A stretch of DNA of 64,000 nucleotides from Moniliophthora roreri (GCA_001466705.2 LATX02000199.1:372001-436000), one strand, 5' to 3'; shown: positions 1 to 11,960, counted from the first letter of the stretch. Program-made: numbers and translations. The notes: generated from the letters alone by a model not told the origin.

Positions 1-1419
1 GCTTCAAGATCAAAGAGAGGCTTTGCGCTGGGTTCAGCGGTATATCAGCGTGTTCGGCGGAGACCCCAAGTCAGTCTAGCCATTTTCAATTACAGAAAAG
101 ACCCCCCGAAAGGCTGATCTCTGTATCTAGCCGCGTGACGGTATGGGGACAATCAGCCGGAGCCGGATCGACATTACTCCATGTTGGTGCCTACTCAAAT
201 TTACCTTCAATATAAAGCTCATCAAATCCATAGCTCATAGCCAATGGCGGAAACAATGAAAACCTCTTTATCGGAGCCATCGGTGATAGCCCAGCATTCA
301 ACGCTATGCCGGCCTATAATGATCCTTACCTCGAAGACGTTTTCGAACAGTTTGCTTCCTTGGCGTATGTATCTCCCACCAAGTTACCTTGTCCTCCAAA
401 CTGACAAAGATTCACGTATTAAGTGGATGCGATCCTAAAGCCCAGGACAAAGTCATGTCTTGCCTTCGCGGTTTGGAAGCAGGCACCATCGCATCGGCCG
501 GTTCACGTCTAATCGGTTCCCGCAACTCGACTCTCTACGTGTTTGCACCCTACTTGGACGGAGAGTTCATCACGGAGCGGCCGAATCAAGCGTATGGAGT
601 TTCAAAGAAGTTTGCTAGGGTGCCAGTGCTCTTTGGGTGAGTTGTTGCCCATTATTCAATGCTCACACACCTTTTATGTTGGTCCCTAACGAGACCGCAC
701 CAAGTTCCAACACGAACGAAGGCGCAACATGGTCTGCACGTTTGCGTAACCCAGATGCCAATACGTCTATGCCTCACGCCACGCAAGATACTGTATACAA
801 CTTCCTTCATGGACAGTATCCCTACCTCACAAAGGAATCGTTCGATAAGGCTGTCAAGTTGTACCCTATCGCGGATTATAATGGCAACTTTAGCCTGCAG
901 GGACAACAGATGTATGGAGAGATGAGGTTTATATGTGCGGCGGAACTGATTACGAGTTCGTATGCTGGAGAAGGGTTGGAGGCGTATCGGTATCGGTGAG
1001 TCGCTCATCTACCCGTACAGATGGCCCAGTGTTGATCAGGAGATACCACTACTCATAGGTACAATAACCCGCATTTAGGTTCGAACCATCATGACGAGCT
1101 ACAAGCCTTTTTTGTCCCCTCCAAGCTAGCAAACCCAGCGGATTTAGAACTGTTCAAGGAGATGAGAGAGTCTTGGTCGTCGTTTGTGACGAATGATACA
1201 ACATTAACATCCGCTTGGCAGGTAAGCGAAACATCTTACCAACTGCCTCCCATGGAAACGCCGGTCTGACAACTCTTCACTTTATAGCCGGTTAGTGCTT
1301 CATCGTTGAAACGTCGATTGTTGCTTGACCCCAATGGGATTGCGATGGAGGATGTTCCAGGATCTCAGTCAGAGAGATGTGCATTTTGGAGTAGTGTAAG
1401 CGGGGAGCTGCGTACGTAG
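1..1419 (+). CDS. Type-B carboxylesterase/lipase, 3' part (cut by window edge)
   Basis: Secreted-type carboxylesterase of the alpha/beta hydrolase fold; only the C-terminal part lies in the window. Exons deduced: 1-69, 131-186, 241-364, 424-636, 705-995, 1059-1221 and 1288-1419, all joining in phase. The nucleophile elbow reads WGQSAGAGS (Ser near base 155), the acidic residue sits in SNTNEGA and the catalytic His in GSNHHDE, so the triad looks complete. The end reads ERCAFW, as in the 28.4 kb paralog. Substrate unknown; the family hydrolyses carboxylic esters. It is the least damaged relative of the two relics at 6.9-8.2 and 13.6-14.5 kb. Family confident, specificity open. Confidence 0.88.
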
Positions 1420-1479
1420 GACAATTTTTGAATATGTACATAGAGAATAAAAAGAGATTCATCATCAATCAATCACTAG

Positions 1480-1562
1480 TGACCTCCGCAGTACTCGAAA
1501 CTGCAACCTTTTGGTACGCTTGGTAATCGAAGCCAAACGCGCTACCATTGCGCCAGGAAGCC
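1480..1562 (-). tRNA. tRNA-Arg (anticodon TCG) with 11-nt intron
   Basis: On the minus strand a full cloverleaf can be folded: a 7-bp acceptor stem (two G-U pairs), D stem GCGC/GCGC, anticodon stem TTTGG/CCAAA, T stem GCAGT/ACTGC with loop TTCGAGT, and discriminator A. The anticodon loop starts CT-TCG-A, followed by an 11-nt insertion at the usual 37/38 intron site. Removing it leaves 72 nt. A TTTTT run lies shortly downstream, as expected for a Pol III terminator. The TCG assignment depends on the intron boundary. Confidence 0.85.
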
Positions 1563-2781
1563 ATGTGATTGCTGGTTCGAATGGATTATCTCAAGTTTTA
1601 TAACGTCTTACATGCAAGTAACAGTAGAGCCACTGTTTGCACCGAGTTGCACCAAGTAAATGGGAGGAAATATGAGCTGGTTTCGTGCTGCAAAGTACTC
1701 GAGCAGCGTGGATGGCGAGGTTAGTTCCTATCGGCAGCTCGGACCTGGGTTAGAAGATGTCCTTCCGGGAGCCTTGAGAACATTGCGGTGCGGTATTCAT
1801 GCTTGGAATTTGACGCAAATGACGGCAAGTATGAGGTAGAGGTCTGGAATGAAATCGACCTGGGTTAATTTCCGGGGTACAAGGACTCTGGGTAGCAGTT
1901 GCCAGATGACAGAGGGGGGAGAGGACGTTGGGTTCAAATCGACAGTCCTGTTCTAGTGATAAAATAACGCAGATTGTGATCCTAGCCGACGATCTTTGAG
2001 AATTCTGAACAACTCTAGCAAAACCATGCAACGCACTTTATATATATATATATCCTTTTTCCACCAACCCCCCTCGCTAGGCCTTTCTGACAAGACCAGG
2101 AAATCGCTCGCAGATATTTTGGACATGTAGGGTTCAGAAATAGGGCGGCTGGTGAATGAGGTCTCGTCAGTTATAGGTGATGATGACGGTTGCAGGTCAA
2201 GCGCTGATGGAACGCCAAGCTGCCGGTTCTGATTCCTTCACCACTATCTACCATATTCGCCGTTTGGAACATCCTTTTCTAGGAGAAAGGAATGCAGAAA
2301 CGCTGACAGGTCTGAAAAATCGGTGTTTGTGTGAGTTCCTACGATAAAAGTTGGTCGAAGGCAGCTTTGCTTGCAAGCTCTCCATCTTTTTCCCGTATCC
2401 GAGCTCTACTTCCAATCGGTTGATCGGTCGTCGAACCGTCGTTCTCCGCGCGGATCCTTTGCATTCAGTTCAGAACTGCCGAAACCTGGCCCAAACGTCA
2501 GAGAGAAGTTTGAAGAAACACTGTGAGATTCATGAAAAAAAGATATGTAGATGCCCAGAATCAGCATCTCCTGGTTGATTCGATGTCGAACAAATGCTGC
2601 AAACTGCGACCATCATTGGTACACACCTGATAACTAATCGCGCCATTTCTGTCTTTAGATCCGTTCAAGAAACGTTTATATTCATTTGCATCCGGCGCAA
2701 AATTCAGGCAGCTGATACACCCGCTCCTCTTGTGATATGATTCAACGTCCTCAATTGAAAATTTCAATGCAGCTTTTTCAA
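1563..2781. other. Intergenic stretch
   Basis: No gene recognised on either strand. A short TA dinucleotide run is at about 2039-2053. Short open frames here show no family features. Confidence 0.5.
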
Positions 2782-2853
2782 CCCCATTCTTCCTTCTCAC
2801 CCCATTCTTCCTTCTCACCCCATTCTTCCTTCTCACCCCATTCTTCCTTCTCT
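2782..2853. repeat. Four-copy 18-bp pyrimidine tandem repeat in a 5' leader
   Basis: The unit CCCCATTCTTCCTTCTCA occurs three times exactly and a fourth time with a last-base change (2782, 2800, 2818, 2836). It ends 20 bp before the ATG at 2874, so it is probably promoter or 5' UTR. Pyrimidine tracts are common upstream of fungal start sites; a tandem expansion is not. Confidence 0.85.
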
Positions 2854-2873
2854 TCCTCTTCCTTACCACCAAA

Positions 2874-4237
2874 ATGGGAGAAATTTCCATTAGGACGTCG
2901 CTCCTGCTTTCCATTTACTTGGAAGTGAGTCTCTACTCTTCGACTCCTATTCTTCCGGACACTCACTCAGTGATATTACTTCATAGGGTTGGGCTTATGG
3001 TACTTTCGCCACTTTGCTAAAAAGAAAAAGGGCCAGTCTGACCTTTTCTTCGCCAAGGCTTTCTTTTCTGCATGTACGCGTTCACGCTATACATAAAATA
3101 CAGTGTAAAGGTGCTCGGACGTGATGATATGCAGGCCACGGTGCGTATGCTTCATCTTTCTTCTTCTCGATCTAATGACTCAATCCATTCTCTCGTAGAT
3201 TATGTTCTTGATATCGACCGTCATGGTCCTGATAGCTACCGGTCACGTCTCCATGAACCTATTTCGTCTATTGAAGGGCTTCAGCGATAACTGTGGAAAG
3301 CCACACGGTCCCGAGTCATACCTCGGTAGAATCAATCGCTGGGACCATGTACTCAAAGACGGCTTGTATACTACCCAAGAAATCCTTGGGAATGCTGCAG
3401 CGGTGAGCTTCACGATCCCTCCTCTAAGCAGGCCCAGTAAACTGACTATCGTCCCAAGGTATACCGCACTTGGATCCTCTGGGGCAAATCTTGGAAGATT
3501 ATCATGTTCCCGATGCTCATGCTCGCTGCCGAAGTCGGTACGTTTCCACATCACAGCCTCTATACTCCCTTCAACACTGACATCTACGTCCCTTTTGCAG
3601 TGACGGGATACACAACTTGCTACATCTTCGCCAACGTCGATCCAACACACAACATTTTCGATCCACGCCTCCACGGGTTTATCAAGACATTCTGGGGCCT
3701 GAGCATCAGTCTCAACATTTTTATGACTGTGTTAATGGCGTATCGCGTATGGAGGACGCACAAATTGTCCCTTTCATATGGAGGGACGAAATCTCGTTTG
3801 CTACCCATTATGTGGGTGCTTATCGAATCGGCGTCATTGCAGCTCGTTATTGAGCTCGTCCTGTTCGGGTTGTATTGCTATCATAGCCATGCGCAGTACG
3901 TGGCCTTGGAATTGGTTACACCTTTCGTGGTGAGTGTGTGTCGTTTTCGATGGCCCAGTTTTGGGACAAGTGCTGATTCGTTTGCTTCGCTCGCTCTTAA
4001 CAGGGTATCACCTTTAGCGCGATTACTATCCGACTCAAATTATTTGCCATTGAAGACGAGGTTCACCCACTTGGTTCAGGCGAATCGCTTCCTGGGAGTA
4101 CGACAGTTGTGAGTATGCAACTGCAGGATATGAATACTGGGTATAGTGACACGACCGGGAACAAGGCAAAGGCCATGAATAGCCCAATTTCTCCGACTTC
4201 AACAGATCTTCATTGTAATGTAGCTCCACCGTTCTAG
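2874..4237 (+). CDS. Basidiomycete multi-pass (7TM-like) membrane protein, copy 1
   Basis: Seven exons in phase: 2874-2924, 2987-2999 (13-nt microexon), 3058-3140, 3199-3402, 3459-3537, 3601-3929 and 4004-4237, giving about 330 residues. The chain shows several hydrophobic segments: one near residues 5-35, then one starting IMFLISTVMVLIATGH, then around YRTWILWGKSWKIIMFP, then IKTFWGLSISLNIFMTVLMA, then ASLQLVIELVLFGLYC, with a polar C-terminal tail. This layout fits a common, uncharacterised Agaricomycete plasma-membrane family. The paralog at 47.7 kb has the same lengths for the first six exons, which supports the microexon. Function unknown. Confidence 0.85.
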
Positions 4238-4923
4238 CCATAATTCGCTCCAAGATGTTCACTTGATCTAAATGTTCAAGTTGATACCCGGCTTGTCTGC
4301 TGTATATTAATGTGTTAGATAGATGTTATTTACAGCTTTTGCGGAAAACCTCAGTGAGACTGCGGGACTTTTTCCGCTGCCGCAAAAAATAAGATAGGAT
4401 GATTCCGAATATAGTAGCGCCTGCAGCGGAGAAAGCCCCACAATCTCAAGGTTTTCCGAAAGCGCTCCGACTCAGCCTTCAGATACCGAACGCAGGACAT
4501 GTATTGTGAATGGTACACAGCCAAGTAGTGTTTAAGCAACGCTTGGACACTTTATGTATCTATCTATCGGTTTGAGGCAAGATGAGAATTCAGGAAATTC
4601 GAATAAAGCGGTCAGCTAGTCTCGGAAACACCATGACCCCAGGATATGTTGCAAAACTGCGTAGGACCGACACCCATTGACAGCTGGCGCTTTGACGGTC
4701 ACGGTTTTCTCTGTCAAGCCGACCAGTCGGCCGACGCCCTACTTGTTCCCACCCTTTCCATCCTGTCCGGCCACGTCCCTTCGGTAGCTCGAAGAATAGC
4801 ACCTTGCAAACAAGGGAAACAAATATATCATCATTCCTCTCAACGGAATCCAAGGCATTCATCCCTTCTCGCTGCAAAGAGATTGAATTCCGAATTTCGC
4901 AGTCAAGATGCATATACGTACCA
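4238..4923. other. Intergenic stretch
   Basis: Lies between convergent genes (ends at 4237 and 4924). A loose inverted similarity is visible between about 4339-4360 and 4441-4460. Nothing else is supported. Confidence 0.4.
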
Positions 4924-6344
4924 TCAAGTAAAGCTTTTCGTACCGGCTAAACCGCTCGGAGAAGCACGAGGTTCTCCATTGCCCGCACTTCGCATATCTG
5001 ATAACGGAATAGCTAGGCCTTCGTCATGGATCGGAGTGACACTGATACTCGTCCTCCAGCCACTTGCCCCCCTTACTCGAGTGTTCCTAGAACCTCTTGC
5101 GCCATGAATCCGAACTCGGCTGTTGAAAATCGCCAGCAGTGAATTCGAATAAAGTTTCGAGATGACCAGGGCAGGTATAATGTGGGCCTTTCCCTTCGGC
5201 AATAATATAAAGATGCAGGGCTGAACGAGATTCACCACAGCTATTCGGAGCGAGGAATAAGCGATCGTAAATGGTGCTCTATTCTAGGTATATCACCCAC
5301 CTATGAGGCCACCTGTCTCTAACGCTAGTCGATTCAAACGTCTGATAAGACCTCGAGTCTCTCTGTATGAGGTATCATACCGTGAGAGCTGCATATCACA
5401 CGGTGAGATGGCAAGACAAGGAAAAAAAACAAACTCGGATCACGACTTACAGCGTAGACCATGGTTACAGCAATTGCAATGTCCACAACAGTGCCACACC
5501 CAGTCCATATCTGGACCGGAAGGTGAGTTCCCGAATACTAGTATCGACGTTAGAACTCACAAAGCCTGGAATGGGATTAAAAGGTTTATTTTCGGAGAGG
5601 CCTTTAATAAAAATAGAGTGAAGCATGCCACTGACAAACTGCGTGATAGAAAGCTATCTCCAAAGACCGTTAACGACTCCGTGATGATATACGAGTTATA
5701 CCGTGCTCGACTCACAACAATAATAATTCCAGGTAATAATTTAGACCTCGATAACAGAATGTAGATCCTATTAACAAAGTAGAATTGGAAAACAGGCGCG
5801 ACTAGTTAGAATACATCAGTATCATCTCTTTCATGTTCTAAAAGAAACAACAGACCTAGTGCATTGAATGCGAAGACATTGATCCACAGGTTGTTCCACT
5901 TGCGTAGCGAAGCGACGTCGCCGAAGCCATAAACAAAGTATTGAAAGGAGTCGTGAGTCAGTGAAATAGTCTGCACAGTTTCCAGGAGGTACAGGCCGAA
6001 TACAAGCGCCCGAGCAAGCAATGCATCTTGGGGGAACGATATCCAGAAGACATCTATGTTCGGTTCATGTGATTTTCAGTGAGAGAAAACAAACAGGATA
6101 CGAAGGCTTACAGACTTGAGCCGAAAGCACACCATAAAGGCCCCAGTTGAACACGTAACCAAGTAGCTATATGATGCATAAGATTCTGCTGCCAGTATAG
6201 TAGGGGAGCCATACCAATGGACCTGCGCTGCGGGAGCAAAAAGGTTGATTATAAATGACTGCATAAGGATTAATACTCACTACAGGCTATTGGCCATGGT
6301 CGCAAGACGTGATGGGAGCCCGGAGGCGACAGAGGCCGTGACAT
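4924..6344 (-). CDS. DUF6534 family membrane protein
   Basis: A nine-exon gene hidden by its short exons. From ATG 6344 the joined frame gives about 320 residues. Family landmarks appear in order: PLLLGYVFNWGLYGVLSAQV (TM1), ARALVFGLYLLETVQT, THDSFQYFVYGFGD, FYFVNRIYILLSRSKLLPG, LSITQFVSG, IWTGCGTVVDIAIAVTMVYA, GLIRRLNRLALETGGLI and HIIPALVISKLYSNSLL. Every junction is GT-AG and in phase, and the hydrophilic tail ends at 4924. DUF6534 proteins are abundant in mushroom genomes and have no proven function. The first exon is the least certain part. Confidence 0.85.
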
Positions 6345-6939
6345 GTGGGGAGCAAGTTAAGTATGTTACCGAATAGCATCTAGAACAGGGTGCCGGCAAA
6401 CGTCACGAAGATCTGACCCCAAATTGAGTCCAAAAGAGGTTTAATCCCACCGGTTATGTGGCGGGCTTTTAAATGCATATTGAGTGCAGAATTGAGCGTC
6501 CATATTCCATAAGAGCAGAAATAGGGTTCCATACGGCAAGTTTGGGAAGCGAGGTTTTGAACTTGAATATATTATGATCTAGGCCACAATCCACTCTCCT
6601 TAGCGCTCGCACGAGGAAGCGTCCGTATGTCGATGACAATTAAAAATGGAGAGGGACAGAAAGACTGGTACCTGTCAGTTGAAATAAGCTTCGCGGAACT
6701 CGACGTTACCCTACTTGGGTAACAGCTTGCTACCAAGGTAACCAGATGCAATTCAATTCTGAAATGCCTATATGACTCAGAAACCTTTAAGATCGGTAGG
6801 AAGCGAGCACTGGAAACGACATACCTCGCAGTCATTGAATATTGAATGCTATTTTGCTGGCCCGTGCGCTCAACAGTACTCCATGGGGGTCGGCCGATCC
6901 TCATCCATTCCTCGAGTCACAACTCTCGACAGCACTCGC
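6345..6939. other. Intergenic stretch
   Basis: No gene recognised. A small hairpin, GTTACCC-TACT-TGGGTAAC, lies near 6705-6722. Confidence 0.4.
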
Positions 6940-8205
6940 ACTTGGACCGAAACTTCACTGAAACTCCATACGCTTGATTCGGTTGCTCCGTGATGAACTT
7001 TCCGTCCAAGTAGGGCGCAAACACGTGGAGTCGAGCCACGGGAATCGATTAGACGTGCGCCGGCCGATGCGATGGTGCCAGCTTCCAAACTGCGAAGGTA
7101 AGACATGACTTTGTCCTGGGCTTTAGGATCACATTCACCTACACGCGAATCTTCGTCAGTTGGAGGTCAAGGTACTCGATGAAGATACATACGCCAAGGA
7201 AGCAAACTATTCGAAAACGTCTTCAAGGTAAGGATCATTGAAGGCCGGCATGGCGTTGAATGGTGGGTCATCGCCCATAGCTCCGACGAAGAGGTTTTTC
7301 ATTGTTTCCGCCATTGGCTATGAGCTATGATTTGATAAGCCTTAATATTTATGTTGAAGCGAACTTTGGTAGGCACCAACATGGAGTAATGTCGATCCGG
7401 CCCCGACTGATTGAACCCATATCGTCACGCGGCTGGATATAGAGATCAGCTTTCGCGTCTTTTCTATATGAAAATGGCTATACTGACTCGCGGTCCCCGC
7501 CGAACACGCTGATATACCTTTGAACCCCGCGCAAAGCCTCTCTTTGATCTTGAAACCCAATGTTCAGTTGACCGTCTCTTTGAAGAGGTGAACCCGCTGT
7601 TATGAATCCTGAATGGGAACCTGGCAAGAACGGGAGGTGCAGGTAGACGTACCAAGGAATCCGAACTGCCCTGACCTATACGCAAAAGATACGAACACGA
7701 ACGGTCTACCACATCCGCATCTGGAATGGCTTCGCGAGTATTTCCTCCTTGATATCCGCCGCCGTGGAACCGCACCATCACGTCATTAGCGAATAAGCCA
7801 TTCTCGGACTGTCCAGGGACAACCCAGGTTGTTGTCGTTACGATACAGGCATCTCCCCACTGGCTACGCGTTAGCTGGTGAGCCGAACCTTCGAGATGTA
7901 AGACGCACATTCGTAGCATCAACGTTTCCCAAATGCCTCGTCGGAGGTGATACGGCCGCTCGCCAACGTAGGTGTTTTACTGGTGGATCGGCATAAGGTA
8001 TGCCCCGCCATGAAATGACTTTGGACCTCTGACCATTGATTCCGATGAATGTTCCGTCTATGGGAAGGTCAGTTGTAGGATGATGACATGAGTGGTAGGA
8101 CGCACAGTCGAGAGTTATCGGAATAAGCGTCCTTTGAGCTAGACATAGCAGTAGTAGAGATGCGAGCGATGAGAGCGTCAACTTCATTGACTGCATGACT
8201 CTCAA
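6940..8205 (-). pseudogene. Carboxylesterase relic, copy 2 (unit A)
   Basis: The 5' end is gene-like: a signal peptide around MKLTLSSLASLLLLCLA, an intron at 8058-8105, and the family start LDYGTF followed by WRGIPYADPP. Decay follows. An internal deletion after the SENGLF region removes part of the strand before the HGGGY oxyanion motif. A frame change sits before YRSGQFGFLG. The nucleophile elbow reads VQSVG instead of GQSAG. A TAG interrupts the stretch after EDVFE. Similarity to copy 1 stops near 6957, so the acidic- and His-bearing exons are missing. Non-functional as a hydrolase. Confidence 0.85.
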
Positions 8206-8373
8206 TGAGCGTTCTTATATACGCTGAGGCACGAAAGGGGCTATAAATGATGGATGAACGATTGAGATGGAAGTCAGCCAATGAAACTTGTGATCGACGG
8301 CCGTGTAGCTCACCTGGCAGAGGATTCCTCCAACCCCTCATATCACGCCTCATACCTTACCTCATGTCAGCCT

Positions 8374-8676
8374 TCACAGTACTCGTATTCCAACTCTTTC
8401 GTAGGCTCTTCCTCTCCATTTCAGCTTTGTCTCTTCAGTATCAGCTCTAACGCCTGCAGTAGTCGGCTGAAAAGCGACTAAGTTTGAATGATCATCGGGG
8501 TAAGATAATCGACTGGCCCTATGGACACTTGCGTCCCCAGGCCTCTCGAATACTTCTCCCGTATCTCCGAGCAATGCGAGCAACAGGTCCCGAAATGAAG
8601 CATGCCTTGCTGCTAATTGGTGAAGGCGAAAACCCGATTCCTGCCAAACACGGACTTCACGGTCTATATCAGCCAA
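8374..8676 (-). CDS. Hypothetical open stretch, unit A
   Basis: A minus-strand frame containing ADIDREVRVWQESGFRLHQL and a leucine-rich continuation. The same frame is kept in unit B (14665-14919) with mostly conservative changes, which hints at coding or recent duplication. I do not recognise a family and cannot define start, exons or stop with confidence. It may be the last exon of a small gene whose first part overlaps the 8757-8949 repeat. Confidence 0.25.
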   Translation of the reverse strand: MADIDREVRVWQESGFRLHQLAARHASFRDLLLALLGDTGEVFERPGDASVHRASRLSYPDDHSNLVAFQPTTAGVRADTEETKLKWRGRAYERVGIRVL

Positions 8677-8756
8677 GAAAATGCTTGCGGCATCGGCGAA
8701 GGAAACCCTAATTGGCGCTCAAAATATGAACGAGTTGCTTGAGAAAAAATCGGCTG

Positions 8757-8949
8757 ATATCACGTACCTTCAACAGCCCACCATCCTCATTCCGAGACTC
8801 CCATTACTCCCGTTACTCCCAATTTTCGCGACACCAGGGATGTTGTAGCCCTGTAGCTTTGAATACACAACCTGAGAGGGTATAGAATGAAAATTTGAAG
8901 CAGGATGAGTTGAGCATATGGATGATGGTGGTTCGAGGTAAAGATGCAC
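8757..8949. repeat. Direct repeat, left, unit A
   Basis: About 190 bp, recognisable by the string AGCCCTGTAGCTTTGAATAC and by GATGATGGTGGTTCGAGGTA. The same sequence in the same orientation recurs near 11798-11931, 14912-15096 and 17960-18137. It lies downstream of the 580-residue gene, which is on the minus strand. Confidence 0.85.
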
Positions 8950-8954
8950 CGAGG

Positions 8955-9490
8955 AATTTCCGGTACCTGTCGGCGAAGACTCATCTTCTTTCCGTCACCG
9001 TCACCATCGTTCATAGCGAGACGCTCGGTAAATAGGCGAAAATTGGAACAAGTATTCGGGGAATTTTGAGCTGTGGGTAAGTTCTATTTCCCTCGTCGAG
9101 ATTTTGAACTAGGTCTTGCGCACCAGGAGATCTCAGGTGATTCAAAGGAAGGCCTTTTGCAAGTATGTCACCCGATGACAAGGTGCATCGTTGGCTCGCC
9201 AGGTTATATGGAAGATAACCTGGGGAACAATCCTATCTACTGGTCCAAGACTTCGGGGATTCATACTCGCATAACTACAAGAGGAGCTCTGGATTGCAAT
9301 AGCACTAGTCAACATCCAGTCCGAATCTTCTATTCCTCGACGAGGTGTTTAACCGGGATGTAATGTACCAGATGACTCTGAACCTTGTGAGTCATCCCCG
9401 CTTGATACAAAGGGCTGTAACTAAGCACCAAGGCATTCACATACACATAAGGTAGGCGCTGCCATTAGGCTGATCTTCGTTGATTTTCTG
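8955..9490. repeat. Cassette downstream repeat, copy A
   Basis: About 530 bp, starting near the AATTTCCGGTACC string and including ACCCGATGACAAGGTGCATC and TCTTCTATTCCTCGACGA. It is repeated at about 15105-15640 (unit B) and again at about 21529-22060, outside the tandem duplication. No coding content is recognised. Confidence 0.8.
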
Positions 9491-9672
9491 ATCATCATGA
9501 TTATTCAAAGCCACTCTGCCTCATTAAGATTGTTGGTTCTCAGGGGTGCAACAATTTCATTTGAGTCCCCTTTATATACAGGTTTCCAATCGCGACTAAA
9601 ATGACAGTACATACAATTATAAGGGTAACTTACAATCAAAAATTACATAGCACGTATCAAAATTTGAAGTTA

Positions 9673-11527
9673 TCACTCGTCTGGCAACGGTGGATCGATC
9701 ATGGTATTTACGAAAAGCAAAAATAAGAAAGCAGTACCACTGGCAAGTGCAATGCATCCAATCCACGCAGCCCGCGTCGACGGAATGTCATCAGATGGAT
9801 CCATCACAACAAAGGCTTTCTCTATACCCCGCCAAAAAACGCTGCTATTGCAGTAACAACGGTTGAAGAAGGCACTAAATTGGAACAGGCACGTAAGGAT
9901 AATCCAAACAGCATTGACAGTAGCAAGGACCTTTGCGAGCTTACGAAGCAGCACAGAGGTCCAAGCTGCCAGTTTGGCTCTATAAATGGGAATTTTCCAG
10001 TGTCTGTGCGTAAAGTCCGCTCGCAGTGTGGAAACATAGTGAGCGAGAATGCTTGACAGCACTAACATTGCCCAGACCACAGTAGAGATACCAGCATAGA
10101 TAATGTATGCACTGGAACGACAACCAAGTCCGACTGTAGTTGTTCGAATGACCACCAAGATGGTAGCTCCCGCAGTTCCCCATTGTAAAGCAATGGCTAG
10201 CATGGATGCCAGAGCCACGCGCGTCCAAAAGCCTGACCCGAACGATTTCGGAGACAATTTAAGGTCGGGTCTGCAGTAGTCCTCGACCTCCTCGGATGTG
10301 CCGGAACGATTCTCCGGTCTGACTCGTACGTTACGGTTTCCCGGCAACCATATTTGCCCGGACACAGGCTCAAAAAGATCAGCCCGTCTTGTAGCCTCGC
10401 GAAAGTATTCTAATATAATCTCAACGGTTGTCGTCCAACTGAATACTCGGGAATAGTTGAAAACTGGTGCCGTGATGTGCTGATCGGAATATAAAGGGTT
10501 CCTTTTCTTCTGCAGATATATTGCTCGTTGAGCGTTGACATCTGCGGCACGCTTGACGCTGCCATCCTGAGTAGCAACAAATGCTATCTCATTTGCACGA
10601 CGTACAGCTTGCTGCACCCGGACGGAGTCGCATTTTGGTGATATTTGGAGCCAGGCTATGACCACCGGCAAAAGCCAAAGCCAGGCCGAGCCCACGCCCT
10701 GTCCGCTCACGTTGTATGTCTCCGGTATATCAGTGAATGAGTCTATAATGGTGAAGACATAGGCGACGAGGACCCATGCAACAGACGTAGCAGCGGATAT
10801 AGACCTAAAGAGTTTGTAAGAAGTGAAGAATCTAAGATAGACTTTTCAAAAATACCAAGTATGCGTGTAGTCAATCCAGACTACAAGCTCTGCCCACCAT
10901 TCGTCATTCTCGGGAAGGATGATAAGAGAAGAGAGAAGGTAAGGATCTAATGATACCCTCAAGGGTGCTTGCTGCAAGCTGCTGAGGATTCGTATAGCGT
11001 TCCGGGTATTTGGATAGGAATGAGATGAGAAGAGACGAGCTATCCACCGTCCATTGAGAATGGTGATGGCGATGGAATATGCTGCGAGTGTGGGAGATCC
11101 AAGCGTAAGCAGGACAGAGGAAAGATTTTCCAGTTTGTCCTGTGCACCAAACGGGAGCTGTGACAAGAGTGCAAGATATGGGCTAGTAACCGAAGGTATT
11201 CAGTAAGTTCCCAGTCATGAATCCTTGTTTGTGAACTGCTCACAGTAGCCAAGCACTGAATTCCTGCGAAAAGGTAGACCACTGGAAATGTTCCTGTCCA
11301 TGGCCACATGCATCAAGACAAGTTCTATAAGAGACTGATCTTCCTCTTGAGGTGTCATTTAGTGGGACCGGTACACCATCATGGTCCAGCAATTTGTTAA
11401 ACCACGGTGACGAAATATTGTTGTTGTTTCGAACGATCTCTGCGAAGCATAGCGAGTAATTTGTGGAAGCGATGACAGTGTTAGTCAAGAATGAAATGAA
11501 ACTGATCAATAGCAAGGTTGACTTCAT
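9673..11527 (-). CDS. 580-residue multi-pass membrane protein, copy A
   Basis: Three exons: 11527-11244, 11182-10856 and 10804-9673. They join in phase to 580 codons plus stop. Residues 1-20 form a signal peptide (MKSTLLLISFISFL), followed by an extracellular Cys- and Asn-rich part. Membrane segments lie near 205-225, 240-258 (GSAWLWLLPVVIAWLQI), 396-423, 433-461, 491-516 and 547-572. A soluble region of about 140 residues lies between the second and third of these. I recognise it as an uncharacterised Agaricomycete family but can assign no activity. It is almost identical to the copy at 15819-17673 (constant offset 6146) and is bracketed by direct repeats. Confidence 0.85.
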
Positions 11528-11797
11528 GAAATCACTGCTAAGGCTCGAGTGAGTGGCAAATCTGCTAGTAGAGTTTGCTATGTACCTGAACGTGCTCGGA
11601 GAGGCTTCAGTGCAGGGTGGGTTGAGAAAGGTTAGAGCCCAAGGATGCGGCCAATATACAGGCTTATAAGTACAGTATATGACTCAGGTGTCGATGCTGT
11701 TGAGCGGGAAGGTACAAGAACCCTTTCTGACAACATTTGCGTAGATTTGAATAGAGATGTCGTCCCTGTGGGTAGCTGAGCCGAAGAAGGCATTGAT

Positions 11798-11931
11798 TCC
11801 CAAGTTTCGCAGCAGCAGGAATATCATAGCCCTGTAGCTTTGAATACACACCCTGGGAGGGTATAGAATGATGATTTGAAGCGGGGTGAGCTGAGCATGT
11901 GGATAATGGTGGCTCGAGATGAAGATGCGCT
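11798..11931. repeat. Direct repeat, right, unit A (5'-truncated)
   Basis: Same family as 8757-8949 and in the same orientation. Compared with the unit B counterpart at 17960 it lacks the first part (the CTTCAACAGC stretch). It lies just upstream of the membrane protein gene. Confidence 0.75.
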
Positions 11932-11960
11932 CGTCAGGCAGTGGGTCGGTGTAATCCGTT

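Noticed and set aside
2561..2914. Minus-strand ORF with an RRKNGV repeat
   Set aside because: It is the complement of the pyrimidine tandem repeat and the first exon of the membrane protein gene.
5303..5764. Plus-strand 153-codon ORF
   Set aside because: It is antisense to exons and introns of the DUF6534 gene.
6076..6264. Truncated DUF6534 relic
   Set aside because: The first impression of a broken fragment was replaced by the complete spliced gene at 4924-6344.
8296..8340. tRNA-like D-arm string TAGCTCACCTGGCAGAG
   Set aside because: No anticodon or T arm follows and the D stem has a mismatch; treated as chance or a tiny fragment.
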